From an uncultured Bacteroidales bacterium (GTDB lineage Bacteria > Bacteroidota > Bacteroidia > Bacteroidales > UBA932): a stretch of DNA of 64,000 nt. The position numbers and the translations under genes were made by a program. Shown one piece after another: positions 36,556 to 43,593 of the stretch. The notes beneath the pieces were generated by a model. It saw nothing but the letters and a program-made list of their open reading frames with translations, was not told the DNA's origin and did not search any database. Positions within the stretch are counted from its first letter, which is position 1; each line of letters opens with the position of its first letter. The stretch spans positions 1 to 64,000 of the forward strand of contig CAMKSQ010000003.1 of assembly GCA_946415475.1 (NCBI GenBank), read 5' to 3'.

Positions 36556-38664
36556 TTATTCGTTCTCGGGTCCGCCTACAATGACGTTGCTATAAGTAAG
36601 GCCCCGTTTCCATTCAATATCTACGGACAGACCAAGGGTCATGGAAGTGGAGCGAAGATCCGGCACAGTAAGGTAGGCATACTTCAAGGAGTTTTCGCCA
36701 ATCTTGAATGTGGCCGATGTCATGAGGCTCTGGATAAAAATACGTTTAGTCTCTGTCGTCGAGGCCTCGCCGGTTTCGGAAACTGTATATGGCGGGATAA
36801 TACGATCTGCAGGCCATGTAAAGCCAGAGTCGTTATTGGAAGGATTCAATTCACCAATGAGGTAGAAATAGCCTCCATTCGGAATCAAGTTCTTATAACC
36901 ATAGAACTCCTTTCCAGAGTTGTTCTGGAATTCAAGAGCAATATGTACTGTTTCCTGGGTACTGCCTGTGGAATAATTGTCAAAAACCACCGTGTAATTG
37001 GGGGTGCTGCCAGTAACCGCAGCATCCGAATAAGGCACATTGATTCCTACGGCCTTGTCGTAAATAAACCCGGAAACCATTTTGTCGTAAGTGGGACTTG
37101 CAGTATCGGGATCCTTAACAGGCAGGAAATTCCAACCCACGTGCTTGGGTTGTCCGCCGATAATAATACCCGTGAGTTTGAAAGTATTGTCCCCCAAAGC
37201 AATCGTTATGGGAGTACCTCCTGTAATAGCAGTGGTGTTATCCAATAACTGTGTATCCGTATGAACCTTGGCCGAATAAGCCACCTTGGTTTCCAACATA
37301 GCCACACCATAACGGATATTGTTGGTCATGGCTACAGACTGAGTTTCCTTTTCAATGTCGTGACCGGGCCAGTTGGTCCAAGCATAACTCTGCCAGTCGG
37401 CAGTAGTAGGATACTGGTTTGCCGTATATTCAACCGTTGCCGTACGAACGGGGCTGTTGCCGAAATACAGAAGTTCGGCCGGATAATAGAAATCGGAGGC
37501 TGTGTAGCCCGTAGAGCCAGTAAAAGGAGTATTGCCACCCATACCGGCAACATTGTAATAATCAGGGTAGGAAAAAACTCCCTCAGCACTGCAAGTGAGA
37601 TAGGCTGCGCCTGCCATTAAGTTAAAATTGGAAGGGAATTCGTCGGGCTTGTATCCTTCGAAGGTGTCTTTAAACTTGAGCGTAGTCCAGTCGGGAGTCT
37701 CTCCAGTAGTATTAAAAGAAAAATACTTGTCCAGATTGGCATCAATGTTCTTTGCCAGCATCTTAGCCACAGCTTCAGCCTTTGTTGTAGCGGTGCTAGA
37801 CGCTAGGGATTTGATAACCTTCCACATCTCACCAACCATACCCAAAACTGCGGCGCCGGAACCGGAACGAAGCTCGGTGTCCGCCGAGGTCGGGTTGTAG
37901 TTAATTCCCGTCATTTGCTTATATAAATAGGCCAACTTTTCTTCCATGACATACCATACGACGCCCGTTTCGACAATGCTCTGTTTGTCATTGATAGCGC
38001 CATAGGTTGCCCAGGTAATGCCCTCAGGATAATCGTCAGGAGCGACAGCCACATCAACATCTTCAACGCTTAAACCATCATGGCTGGTCTCCAACGGAGT
38101 CCTCATCACTTCGGTAAGGATACCGGCAATGTGGGTTTTCATGTCTTTGAATTTATCAGAGTCGGTGAGACGGTTTCCCAGTTGGAAATAGGTGGATCCA
38201 ATTTCATTATTGGGAGAATATTTGGCCAGATGGCCAAAATAGTCCTCGGCAGAATATACCCCCACTTTTCCAGTTACGTCCGGGCTTTTCCCGTAAAGTA
38301 CCATAGTATTGGTCCCCACCGGAAGGTCAATGGACAAAATTCGGCGCGTAGTTTCACCGCCAAACAGGCGGTTTAAACCATAGTATGAGTCCGCAGTGGC
38401 CGGCGAAGTTAGAATCTTGTCATCTGATCCCAACTTGTAGGTGAGCAAATGCACTTTGTCCATACCCCGGAAATTACCATCGGCCTGAACGGCTTCGGAA
38501 ACTTGCTTAGTCTGGGCAGTTCCGGTAGCCACATTGAGCACCAAATGGGTGTTTACCGATACGTGGTCCTGCCCGCCATCCGCGAGTATTGACTCCCTCT
38601 GGCAACCGGTGAAACCGGCCGTTACCGCCAGAGCCGTCAACAAAACAATTACTTTTTTCATCAT
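36556..38664 (-). CDS. Mfa1-like major fimbrial subunit
   Basis: A 702-residue lipoprotein (lipobox AGFTGC, Cys21). It has the conserved block LVLNVATGTAQTKQVSEAVQ with FRGMDKVHLLTYKLG, and the C-terminal VPDLRSTSMTLGLSVDIEW shared with the two downstream paralogs. Start overlaps the OmpA-like gene by four bases (ATGA). Two gene copies side by side suggest duplication and divergence, giving fibres of mixed or alternative composition. Confidence 0.85.
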   Translation of the reverse strand: MMKKVIVLLTALAVTAGFTGCQRESILADGGQDHVSVNTHLVLNVATGTAQTKQVSEAVQADGNFRGMDKVHLLTYKLGSDDKILTSPATADSYYGLNRLFGGETTRRILSIDLPVGTNTMVLYGKSPDVTGKVGVYSAEDYFGHLAKYSPNNEIGSTYFQLGNRLTDSDKFKDMKTHIAGILTEVMRTPLETSHDGLSVEDVDVAVAPDDYPEGITWATYGAINDKQSIVETGVVWYVMEEKLAYLYKQMTGINYNPTSADTELRSGSGAAVLGMVGEMWKVIKSLASSTATTKAEAVAKMLAKNIDANLDKYFSFNTTGETPDWTTLKFKDTFEGYKPDEFPSNFNLMAGAAYLTCSAEGVFSYPDYYNVAGMGGNTPFTGSTGYTASDFYYPAELLYFGNSPVRTATVEYTANQYPTTADWQSYAWTNWPGHDIEKETQSVAMTNNIRYGVAMLETKVAYSAKVHTDTQLLDNTTAITGGTPITIALGDNTFKLTGIIIGGQPKHVGWNFLPVKDPDTASPTYDKMVSGFIYDKAVGINVPYSDAAVTGSTPNYTVVFDNYSTGSTQETVHIALEFQNNSGKEFYGYKNLIPNGGYFYLIGELNPSNNDSGFTWPADRIIPPYTVSETGEASTTETKRIFIQSLMTSATFKIGENSLKYAYLTVPDLRSTSMTLGLSVDIEWKRGLTYSNVIVGGPENE

Positions 38665-40343
38665 AATATATCTTCTTTATCTTTCATTACTTCTTTCCAG
38701 GCCTCATACTCCTTCCGGGCAGGGCCGTACACGGAAGCGCCGTGCAGGTTTTCCCGGGCGGCAGAGGAACCCAGCTGCGCAGCGCGGCGCATCAGTTCCA
38801 GGGCTCGGATTTCCTGGTCTGTATCTTTCTTGTCCAGCGCAGTGAAATATAGCGCTACGCCGTATGCATTCATGGCCTCCGCATCGCTGAGCGTGCAAGC
38901 CATGAGTTTGGGATCCGACTCCACCTTGGCAACCACCTCCTGGTAACGCTTGGCCTTGAGGAGGTCCATCACCTCATGGTTGAAGGTCTCCGTGGCCGGA
39001 TCCGGTGCCGCACCATAATATACGCGTATGTAACCCGCGTTACGCTGGTCTTCCAGCAGTTTGTCTGCCACCTTTTGATACAAGGCTTTATCGGCCTTGA
39101 GCTTGCGCTCGCGCTCCTCCACATCCGGAAGGGCGGCGATGCCTTGCAGCGTCTCGATTTCACTGGCGCTGAAGCCCCTGGGGGCGTCTGCCAACTGGGC
39201 ACGGAACCAATCCCAGGCTTCTCCCTTGCCGATTACCTCAAAATGCCGGTTATTCAGCCCGGTGCGCGCTTTCAGGGCATCTACCACGGCCCGTGCACGG
39301 CGGATGGACAGGCTGTCGTTGCGCTCCTGGGGGCCTTCGATAGAAGCCAGGCCCACCACCGAGATGAGCACTTCATCCGTGCGGGCGTCCTCACGCAGTG
39401 CAGTCACTGCAGCGGCAATCTGGTCCATCACGTCGCCGTTTTTCCCCAAGGAAAGGTCCAGGGCATCGCTGTCCAGCGAATAGCGCACCGTAAGAATGCT
39501 GTCACGTCCCTCGCGCGTAATGTGGTCCAAGGGACGATAATTTCCGATAGGAACCACCCAGGCATTCTGCTTGCCCAGTTTGTCGCCGGCGGTATCCGGG
39601 GCTTTCACATCCTTGAGATGCACCACAAAAGCCACCGGAGCGCTGAGCACCGTCAGGGTGTCCCGCCCGCTCACAACCACGCCCGGCTTGGGACGTTTGT
39701 CCTTGGCAACGGGGTTCCATGCTATATTCACACCCAGCTTGGGCACCACGGCGGGTTTACGAACCTCCGCCACCTTGGTACCGCAATGGGCACAGTCGAA
39801 CTTGTCATAGGCGGCCAGGCCGGCAGCCACACCTGCCTCTGCCTCTATGCGGATGTACTGCCCCAGCCACCAGCTGTAACCGGCAAATATGCCGCCGCCC
39901 CAGAAGGAACCCTGGACGCGGTGATTCTCCACCTCCGGATACATGTGGAAGGGGAAGGTGACATTCCCCACATTAAAATGCGTATAGATGGCGTCTCCCC
40001 CGACAAAAAAGCCGTCGTACACCTGGTCGAAGTAATACCGAACCTCCGGCACAACGGCATAGTTGCGCCAGTGACGGGTGTTCTGGACGTTGTCATTGTC
40101 CCAGAACAGCCAGCGGGGCCAGGTTTTGATGCCGGCGTTGAGACCCAGGGAAACGTGTTTACCCACAGGGAATTCAAGGCCGATATTGGGTTCTGCTACG
40201 GCATCCCACAGCAGATTGGTACGCAAACTCATCCCCTGCCACCTTTTCACCGTATCGCGCGGTTCTGAGGCAGCGTAGGCAATGAAATTGAGCGCCAATC
40301 CAATTAGGAGAAGTCCCCCTTTTCGAAGCGGCCAGTTCACCAT
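38661..40343 (-). CDS. DUF3575-OmpA outer-membrane protein, first gene of the fimbrial operon
   Basis: A 560-residue protein. After a signal peptide (about 1-25) comes a DUF3575 beta-barrel-like domain (LRTNLLWDAVAEPNIGLEF to about residue 210, with alternating aromatic strands). A linker follows, then an OmpA-like peptidoglycan-binding domain (about 285-390, with VVGLASIEGPQERNDSLSIR and RARAVVDALK), and a helical Sel1/TPR-like C-terminus (ALELMRRAAQLGSSAARENL). Proteins of this plan head Mfa/Fim operons and are thought to help assemble or hold the fimbria in the envelope. Two possible promoters lie upstream (see 40359-40419 and 40486-40516). Confidence 0.87.
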   Translation of the reverse strand: MVNWPLRKGGLLLIGLALNFIAYAASEPRDTVKRWQGMSLRTNLLWDAVAEPNIGLEFPVGKHVSLGLNAGIKTWPRWLFWDNDNVQNTRHWRNYAVVPEVRYYFDQVYDGFFVGGDAIYTHFNVGNVTFPFHMYPEVENHRVQGSFWGGGIFAGYSWWLGQYIRIEAEAGVAAGLAAYDKFDCAHCGTKVAEVRKPAVVPKLGVNIAWNPVAKDKRPKPGVVVSGRDTLTVLSAPVAFVVHLKDVKAPDTAGDKLGKQNAWVVPIGNYRPLDHITREGRDSILTVRYSLDSDALDLSLGKNGDVMDQIAAAVTALREDARTDEVLISVVGLASIEGPQERNDSLSIRRARAVVDALKARTGLNNRHFEVIGKGEAWDWFRAQLADAPRGFSASEIETLQGIAALPDVEERERKLKADKALYQKVADKLLEDQRNAGYIRVYYGAAPDPATETFNHEVMDLLKAKRYQEVVAKVESDPKLMACTLSDAEAMNAYGVALYFTALDKKDTDQEIRALELMRRAAQLGSSAARENLHGASVYGPARKEYEAWKEVMKDKEDIL

Positions 40344-40358
40344 AGTTTAATAATTTTT

Positions 40359-40419
40359 AGTTTGTTTATGCTTGACAATTAATAAGAAAATCCTTACCTT
40401 CGCCAACCCTAAACAAACT
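40359..40419. promoter_or_regulatory. Inverted-repeat segment holding an outward promoter: candidate invertible switch
   Basis: AGTTTGTTTA (40359-40368) and TAAACAAACT (40410-40419) are a perfect 10-bp inverted repeat around 41 bp. Inside, on the plus strand, TTGA (40372-40375), 19 bases and TACCTTCG (40395-40402) form a near-consensus promoter pointing away from the operon, where no plus-strand gene follows for 1.1 kb. If inverted, the -7 box would fall at 40376-40383 on the minus strand, about 30 bases from the first operon start codon (40343). Inversion is inference. A plain operator or an mRNA hairpin is the alternative. Confidence 0.45.
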
Positions 40420-40485
40420 GATAAATCTCTATCTTTTCTATCCGTCTCTTCTCAAGAGATGGTGTTTTTCACTACAATATTTTCG

Positions 40486-40516
40486 CAAAAATAATTTTAA
40501 AATTTCTAAAAAACAA
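40486..40516 (-). promoter_or_regulatory. Second possible promoter of the fimbrial operon
   Basis: On the minus strand TTGT (40513-40516), 19 bases, TATTTTTG (40486-40493). It points at the operon and would give a leader of about 135 bases that includes the 10-bp inverted repeat and a 6-bp hairpin (TCTCTT/AAGAGA, 40445-40459). Confidence 0.5.
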
Positions 40517-40562
40517 GCTTTAAACCACTTTTATGGCTTCTTTGGACCATTTTAGTTGCGTT

Positions 40563-40748
40563 TTATCCCTTTCCACTCATTAAAAATTCCAAAATGGAGG
40601 CGTTCGCGGCATCCAATTTTTCCTCCTCCATGGACGCCAGATAAATGCGGGTCGTCTTCTCTGAATCGTGCCCCAGGGCCTCACTGATGATGGCCACCGG
40701 TATCCCCATCTTATACGCGTTACTGGCCCAACTGTGCCGGGCCTGGTA
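40563..40748 (-). pseudogene. C-terminal remnant of a tyrosine recombinase
   Basis: Read on the minus strand in the frame of the PrsW gene, just after its stop, the sequence gives QARHSWASNAYKMGIPVAII, SEALGHDSEKTTRIYL, and ends LEFLMSGKG. This holds the recombinase second Arg (ARHSW), the His of GH and the catalytic Tyr (RIY). The N-terminal and core-binding parts and first Arg are missing. The TAG separating it from PrsW sits where integrases usually have an aromatic residue, so the fragment may begin earlier, inside the last residues of PrsW (GVDEQ). Confidence 0.8.
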
Positions 40749-41474
40749 CTACTGCTCGTCGACGCCCGTTGTGTGGATGAAAGAATCGGCAATGAGGTGT
40801 TTCTTCATGTGCTTCTGAGCCCATTTTAACATACTGAAGCATAGCAGCAGGATGGCCAGGGCAATGACACCGCCCAACTCCGGGTTAACTTGCTGGGACA
40901 TGGCAATCCAGTCATAAGTCCCGTGGAGCAGTACCGGATACAGCCACATTTTAAGTCCGGCCAGCGGAGCACGATAGCTGTCGAAGTAGTACAGGGAGAA
41001 GAAATAACCCATCACCACCGCAAAACCAAAATGGCCGGGAATAGCCGTCAGGGAACGGCTCAGACCTACGGTCACCCATTGGGAGCCAGCTCCTATCACA
41101 TACTCCAGGTTCTCGAAGGCAGCAAAGCCCATGCCCACACATACTGCGTACACAATGCCGTCCATGCGCTCGTCAAAGTCCTTGCATTTGCGGAGGAAGA
41201 GCCACAGCAGCACAAGTTTGGCCGTTTCCTCAGGGATGGCAGCGCCAAAGAAAGCAGTTCGAAAAGCATCGATTGTAGTGTGAATCTCTTGCGGAAACAG
41301 CCCCATCTTCATGAACGGAACAGAAATCAGCAACGAAGCGAACACCGACCCGCCCCCATAAAAGAAGGCTTTTACCAGGTTCTTCGTGGGCTCCCGCTGG
41401 AGCTTATCCTGCGTATAAACATAATAAACAAGGATAAGGGCTGGCAGCACGGCCAAGGCAAACACAATAAGCAT
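40749..41474 (-). CDS. PrsW-family intramembrane metalloprotease
   Basis: A 241-residue protein with about seven membrane helices. It has the family motifs EETAK (about residue 85), FENLEY (about 122), GHFGFAVVMGYFF (about 147) and LHGTYDW (about 185), which carry the Glu and His metal ligands. PrsW proteases cut membrane anchors of anti-sigma factors in Bacillus; the substrate here is unknown. Start placed at ATG 41474 because LPALILVYYVYTQDKL then sits at the normal N-terminus; an ATG at 41507 is also open. The last 10-15 residues (FIHTTGVDEQ) look foreign and continue into a recombinase remnant, so the native C-terminus may be lost. Confidence 0.88.
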   Translation of the reverse strand: MLIVFALAVLPALILVYYVYTQDKLQREPTKNLVKAFFYGGGSVFASLLISVPFMKMGLFPQEIHTTIDAFRTAFFGAAIPEETAKLVLLWLFLRKCKDFDERMDGIVYAVCVGMGFAAFENLEYVIGAGSQWVTVGLSRSLTAIPGHFGFAVVMGYFFSLYYFDSYRAPLAGLKMWLYPVLLHGTYDWIAMSQQVNPELGGVIALAILLLCFSMLKWAQKHMKKHLIADSFIHTTGVDEQ

Positions 41475-41510
41475 AAGTCTCAGGTTTAGTTGCGCTAATT
41501 TACACAATTT

Positions 41511-41541
41511 TTTGCAAAATCAATTTTTCTTTGTACCTTTG
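41511..41541 (+). promoter_or_regulatory. tRNA-Val promoter
   Basis: TTTG (41511-41514), exactly 19 bases, TACCTTTG (41534-41541), ending 11 bases before the tRNA. A perfect match to the -33/-7 pair. Confidence 0.85.
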
Positions 41542-41552
41542 CCTTCCCTTTC

Positions 41553-41627
41553 GGGCGGTTAGCTCAGTTGGTTCAGAGCACCTGCCTTACAAGCAGGGGG
41601 TCACTGGTTCGAATCCAGTACCGCCCA
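41553..41627 (+). tRNA. tRNA-Val (anticodon TAC)
   Basis: A 75-nt cloverleaf. The acceptor stem GGGCGGT pairs with ACCGCCC, followed by discriminator A (41627); CCA is not encoded. The D arm is AGCTCAGTTGGTTCAGAGC-like, the anticodon stem CCTGC/GCAGG with loop CTTACAA gives anticodon TAC at 41588-41590, and the T arm has GGTTCGAATCC. It reads GUA and other Val codons. Integrase debris lies 0.8 kb to its left, on the side of the fimbrial operon. Confidence 0.96.
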
Positions 41628-41637
41628 CACAGTAAAA

Positions 41638-41671
41638 ATCAAGCACTTACAGGTTTCTGTAGGTGCTTGAT
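41638..41671 (+). terminator. tRNA-Val terminator hairpin
   Basis: A 15-bp stem (ATCAAGCACTTACAG with CTGTAGGTGCTTGAT, one G-U pair) and a 4-base loop, 10 bases after the tRNA. A T-run is lacking. The core AATCAAGCACTTAC recurs inverted at 43563-43576. Confidence 0.7.
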
Positions 41672-41694
41672 TCCGTTATAAGGTACATTTTTGC

Positions 41695-41702
41695 TAACTT
41701 TG
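41695..41702 (+). promoter_or_regulatory. -7 box of the HAD phosphatase gene
   Basis: TAACTTTG matches TANNTTTG and lies 23 bases before ATG 41726. A proper -33 TTTG is not seen. Confidence 0.5.
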
Positions 41703-41725
41703 TGCATTGATACTACGCGAAAGAA

Positions 41726-42370
41726 ATGACAAAACTGATCATCTTGGATTTTGACGGAACCCTGGCCGACACCCGTGAGCTCATCGTCCGTACCAATCAG
41801 GAAGTGCAGCGCCAGATGCACTATCCCGTGCTTGCCGAAGCCCAGATTGTCTCCACCATCGGCCTTCCCCTGAAGGAGGGCATTCTGGCCATGTTCCCGG
41901 AGCTGCCGCAGGAGGAAATTCCTGCGTGGGTGGTCACCTATCGGGCCGTGTTTGATCAGTTGAAGAAGCAAATTATTCCCGGGGTGTTTCCGCACGTACG
42001 GGAAACGCTGGCCGCATTGGTGGAAGCGGGCTGCCGCTGCACTGTTGCTTCTTCCCGTGGAACGGCATCCCTGACGGATTTCCTTCGCGATATGGGGCTC
42101 GCCCCCTGCATCTCCTACGTCCTGGGTGCCGACGATGTGAAACGTGCAAAGCCACATCCTGAACCCGTCCTGAAGACCCTGAAGGACTTGTCCATAGATG
42201 CGGCCGATGCGCTGGTGGTAGGAGATATGCCGGTGGACATCCAGATGGGCCTGGGTGCCGGCGCCCACACCTGCGGCGTCACTTACGGCAATTCGAACCG
42301 CCCCGCCCTCCTGGCAGCCGGTGCGCACGCTGTGATTGATGACTTCGCAGAACTTCTGCGGATTGTGTAA
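41726..42370 (+). CDS. HAD-family phosphatase, phosphoglycolate phosphatase-like
   Basis: A 214-residue cytoplasmic HAD hydrolase. Motif I LDFDGTLADT has the nucleophile Asp9 and acid/base Asp11. A helical cap follows (about 18-85). Motif II is VASSRGTAS, motif III Lys lies in KRAKPHPEP, and motif IV is VVGDMPVDI. The helical cap and KPHPEP motif fit the phosphoglycolate phosphatase/beta-phosphoglucomutase subgroup; the substrate cannot be fixed. Stands alone between tRNA-Val and a 1.3-kb repeat region. Confidence 0.9.
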   Translation: MTKLIILDFDGTLADTRELIVRTNQEVQRQMHYPVLAEAQIVSTIGLPLKEGILAMFPELPQEEIPAWVVTYRAVFDQLKKQIIPGVFPHVRETLAALVEAGCRCTVASSRGTASLTDFLRDMGLAPCISYVLGADDVKRAKPHPEPVLKTLKDLSIDAADALVVGDMPVDIQMGLGAGAHTCGVTYGNSNRPALLAAGAHAVIDDFAELLRIV

Positions 42371-42385
42371 TCCAGCCTGCCCCTT

Positions 42386-42573
42386 CTCATCCCGGACTTT
42401 CCTTCTCATCTCGGACTTGGCCATTCTCATCCCGGACTTGACTCGGGATCTCCTTCCCGTCATGTCCAGCCCCGACTCTCCTCATCCCAGACTTGATCCT
42501 CCTCATCCCGGGCTTGATCCTCCTCATCCCGGGCTTGACTCGGGATCTCCTTCCCGTCATGTCCAGCCCCGAC
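42386..42573. repeat. Cluster of CTCATCCCGG palindromic repeats
   Basis: Six copies of CTCATCCCGGRCTTGA or variants start at 42386, 42405, 42426, 42481, 42502 and 42523, mostly 19-21 bases apart. Two of them (42426-42476 and 42523-42573) continue into the same 51-bp module with CTCGGGATCTCCTTCCCGTC and ATGTCCAGCCCCGAC. The stem is CCCGG...CTCGGG. A single copy lies between groS and groL (2671-2697). No coding frame is supported. Confidence 0.8.
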
Positions 42574-42590
42574 CGGGTATCTCTTTGCGC

Positions 42591-42665
42591 GAAGGTCCAC
42601 CACATGGACCTTCCGTACACTTTTCCCCTGGATTCTTTGCGCGAAGGTCCACGCCCTGGACCTTC
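42591..42665. repeat. Two GAAGGTCCA hairpins
   Basis: Two perfect 9-bp hairpins, GAAGGTCCA/TGGACCTTC with 5-base loops, at 42591-42613 and 42643-42665. Each is preceded by TTTGCGC. The start-to-start distance is 52 bases. Confidence 0.75.
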
Positions 42666-42680
42666 AGGACAAAGGAAGGA

Positions 42681-42818
42681 ATACCCTCCAGGGGGACTCC
42701 ACTACGCTTCGCTCCGTTCCGGCCCCTCCCATTTCGCAACGCTCCGTCTGACGACGTCGCCGCTGTGGGCCCCTCCCCCTACCCTTGTGCGGGGGTGCAC
42801 AAGCCCCCTGGAGGGTAT
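42681..42818. mobile_element. MITE-like element with 15-bp terminal inverted repeats
   Basis: ATACCCTCCAGGGGG (42681-42695) and CCCCCTGGAGGGTAT (42804-42818) are perfect inverted ends of a 138-bp non-coding segment. It contains CGCTTCGCTCCG, a motif typical of dispersed repeats in this phylum. No transposase or clear target duplication is visible, so the mobile nature is only suggested by structure. Confidence 0.5.
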
Positions 42819-42838
42819 CCCTTCCGCCGTCCCCGGTT

Positions 42839-42923
42839 CTCATCCTTATTATCGCCTGTTTTTAAGGACGAACCCCGGTTTAAGACCCTCTCATCCTTGT
42901 TTTGGGCTAATTTTAAGGACGAG
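42839..42923. repeat. Paired-hairpin repeat, copy 3
   Basis: Unit one (42839-42872) has CTCATCCTT and AAGGACGAA, unit two (42890-42923) has CTCATCCTT and AAGGACGAG, starting 51 bases apart. Same family as 799-882 and 10348-10431. Confidence 0.8.
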
Positions 42924-42958
42924 ACACGGTTCTGCACCGTCTCTCCTCCCATCACCGT

Positions 42959-43312
42959 TAAAGCACACTCACCCTATCCTGGACTACCTCCAATGCCTCA
43001 CCCTGTGCTTTAATTACTCTTTCTAACCCCGTTTAAAGCACACCCACTCCGCCCAGATCCACCTCCAGGGCAGCACCTTGTGCTTTAACTACCCTTTTAA
43101 CACCCGGCTAAAGCACACCTGCCCTGTCCAGACCTACCTCCAAGACCCCATCCTGTGCTTTAACTACCCTTTCTAACCCCGTTTAAAGCACACCCACTCC
43201 GTCCAGACCCACCTCCATGGCAGCACCTTGTGCTTTAACTACCCTTTTAACACCCGGCTAAAGCACACCTACCCCGTCCAGACCTACCTCCAATGCCTCG
43301 TGCTGTGCTTTA
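42959..43312. repeat. Five-unit palindromic array with exact 75-bp period
   Basis: Five 54-bp units at 42959, 43034, 43109, 43184 and 43259. Each opens with TAAAGCACA and closes with TGTGCTTTA, a perfect 9-bp inverted pair, around a 36-bp core containing variants of CCAGACCTACCTCCA. The spacers are all 21 bp. The four spacers fall into two types that alternate: one with CTTTCTAACCCCGTT (spacers 1 and 3) and one with CTTTTAACACCCGGC (spacers 2 and 4), giving a 150-bp super-period. It is not CRISPR, because the spacers repeat and the long element is palindromic at its ends. Confidence 0.9.
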
Positions 43313-43336
43313 ATGCCGGGATGTTGCCGGAAGGAA

Positions 43337-43528
43337 AGCGGAACCCTCTTGGGCCCTTTCATGGAGCCCGAGAGGGTTTCCGCTAGCCGCCTTGCCGCGT
43401 ATTGCAAGGCGGTGGTTCCGTGTCCACTCAGCCGCCGCACCTGGTTGCGTGCGGCGGCCACTCCCTGGGCTGGTCGGTATCCTGTTGACACTCAGCAACA
43501 CTCTGAATATCAACCCGTTACCGACCAG
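43337..43528. other. Four consecutive strong hairpins, possible structured RNA
   Basis: Hairpin 1 pairs 43337-43349 with 43371-43384. Hairpin 2 is CCGCCTTGC/GCAAGGCGG (43387-43395, 43404-43412). Hairpin 3 is GCCGCCGCAC/GTGCGGCGGC (43431-43440, 43449-43458). Hairpin 4 is CTGGTCGGTA/TACCGACCAG (43470-43479, 43519-43528) with an inner GTTGA/TCAAC. Hairpins 2 and 3 both have 8-base loops. No promoter or convincing protein frame was found here. It may be a structured RNA or more repeat debris. Confidence 0.45.
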
Positions 43529-43593
43529 CTGGTTGTAAGGTGCCAATTTACAAGACTGGTTGGTAAGTGCTTGATTCATAGTTAAATACAAAT

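Noticed and set aside
38976..40268. A 430-codon plus-strand frame opposite the OmpA-like gene
   Set aside because: Antisense shadow; the minus-strand gene has a signal peptide, DUF3575 and OmpA motifs and fits the operon.
42336..43026. Pro/Ser-rich frames of 177-225 codons after the HAD gene
   Set aside because: They consist of translated palindromic repeats (recurring LIPGLTRDLLPV-type phrases) with no conserved domain.
42959..43312. CRISPR array
   Set aside because: Spacers are 21 bp and fall into two repeating types, the 54-bp units carry terminal inverted repeats, and no cas genes are present.
43310..43591. A 93-codon frame on the minus strand in the repeat region
   Set aside because: It runs through several perfect hairpins and has no ribosome site, promoter or protein-like pattern.
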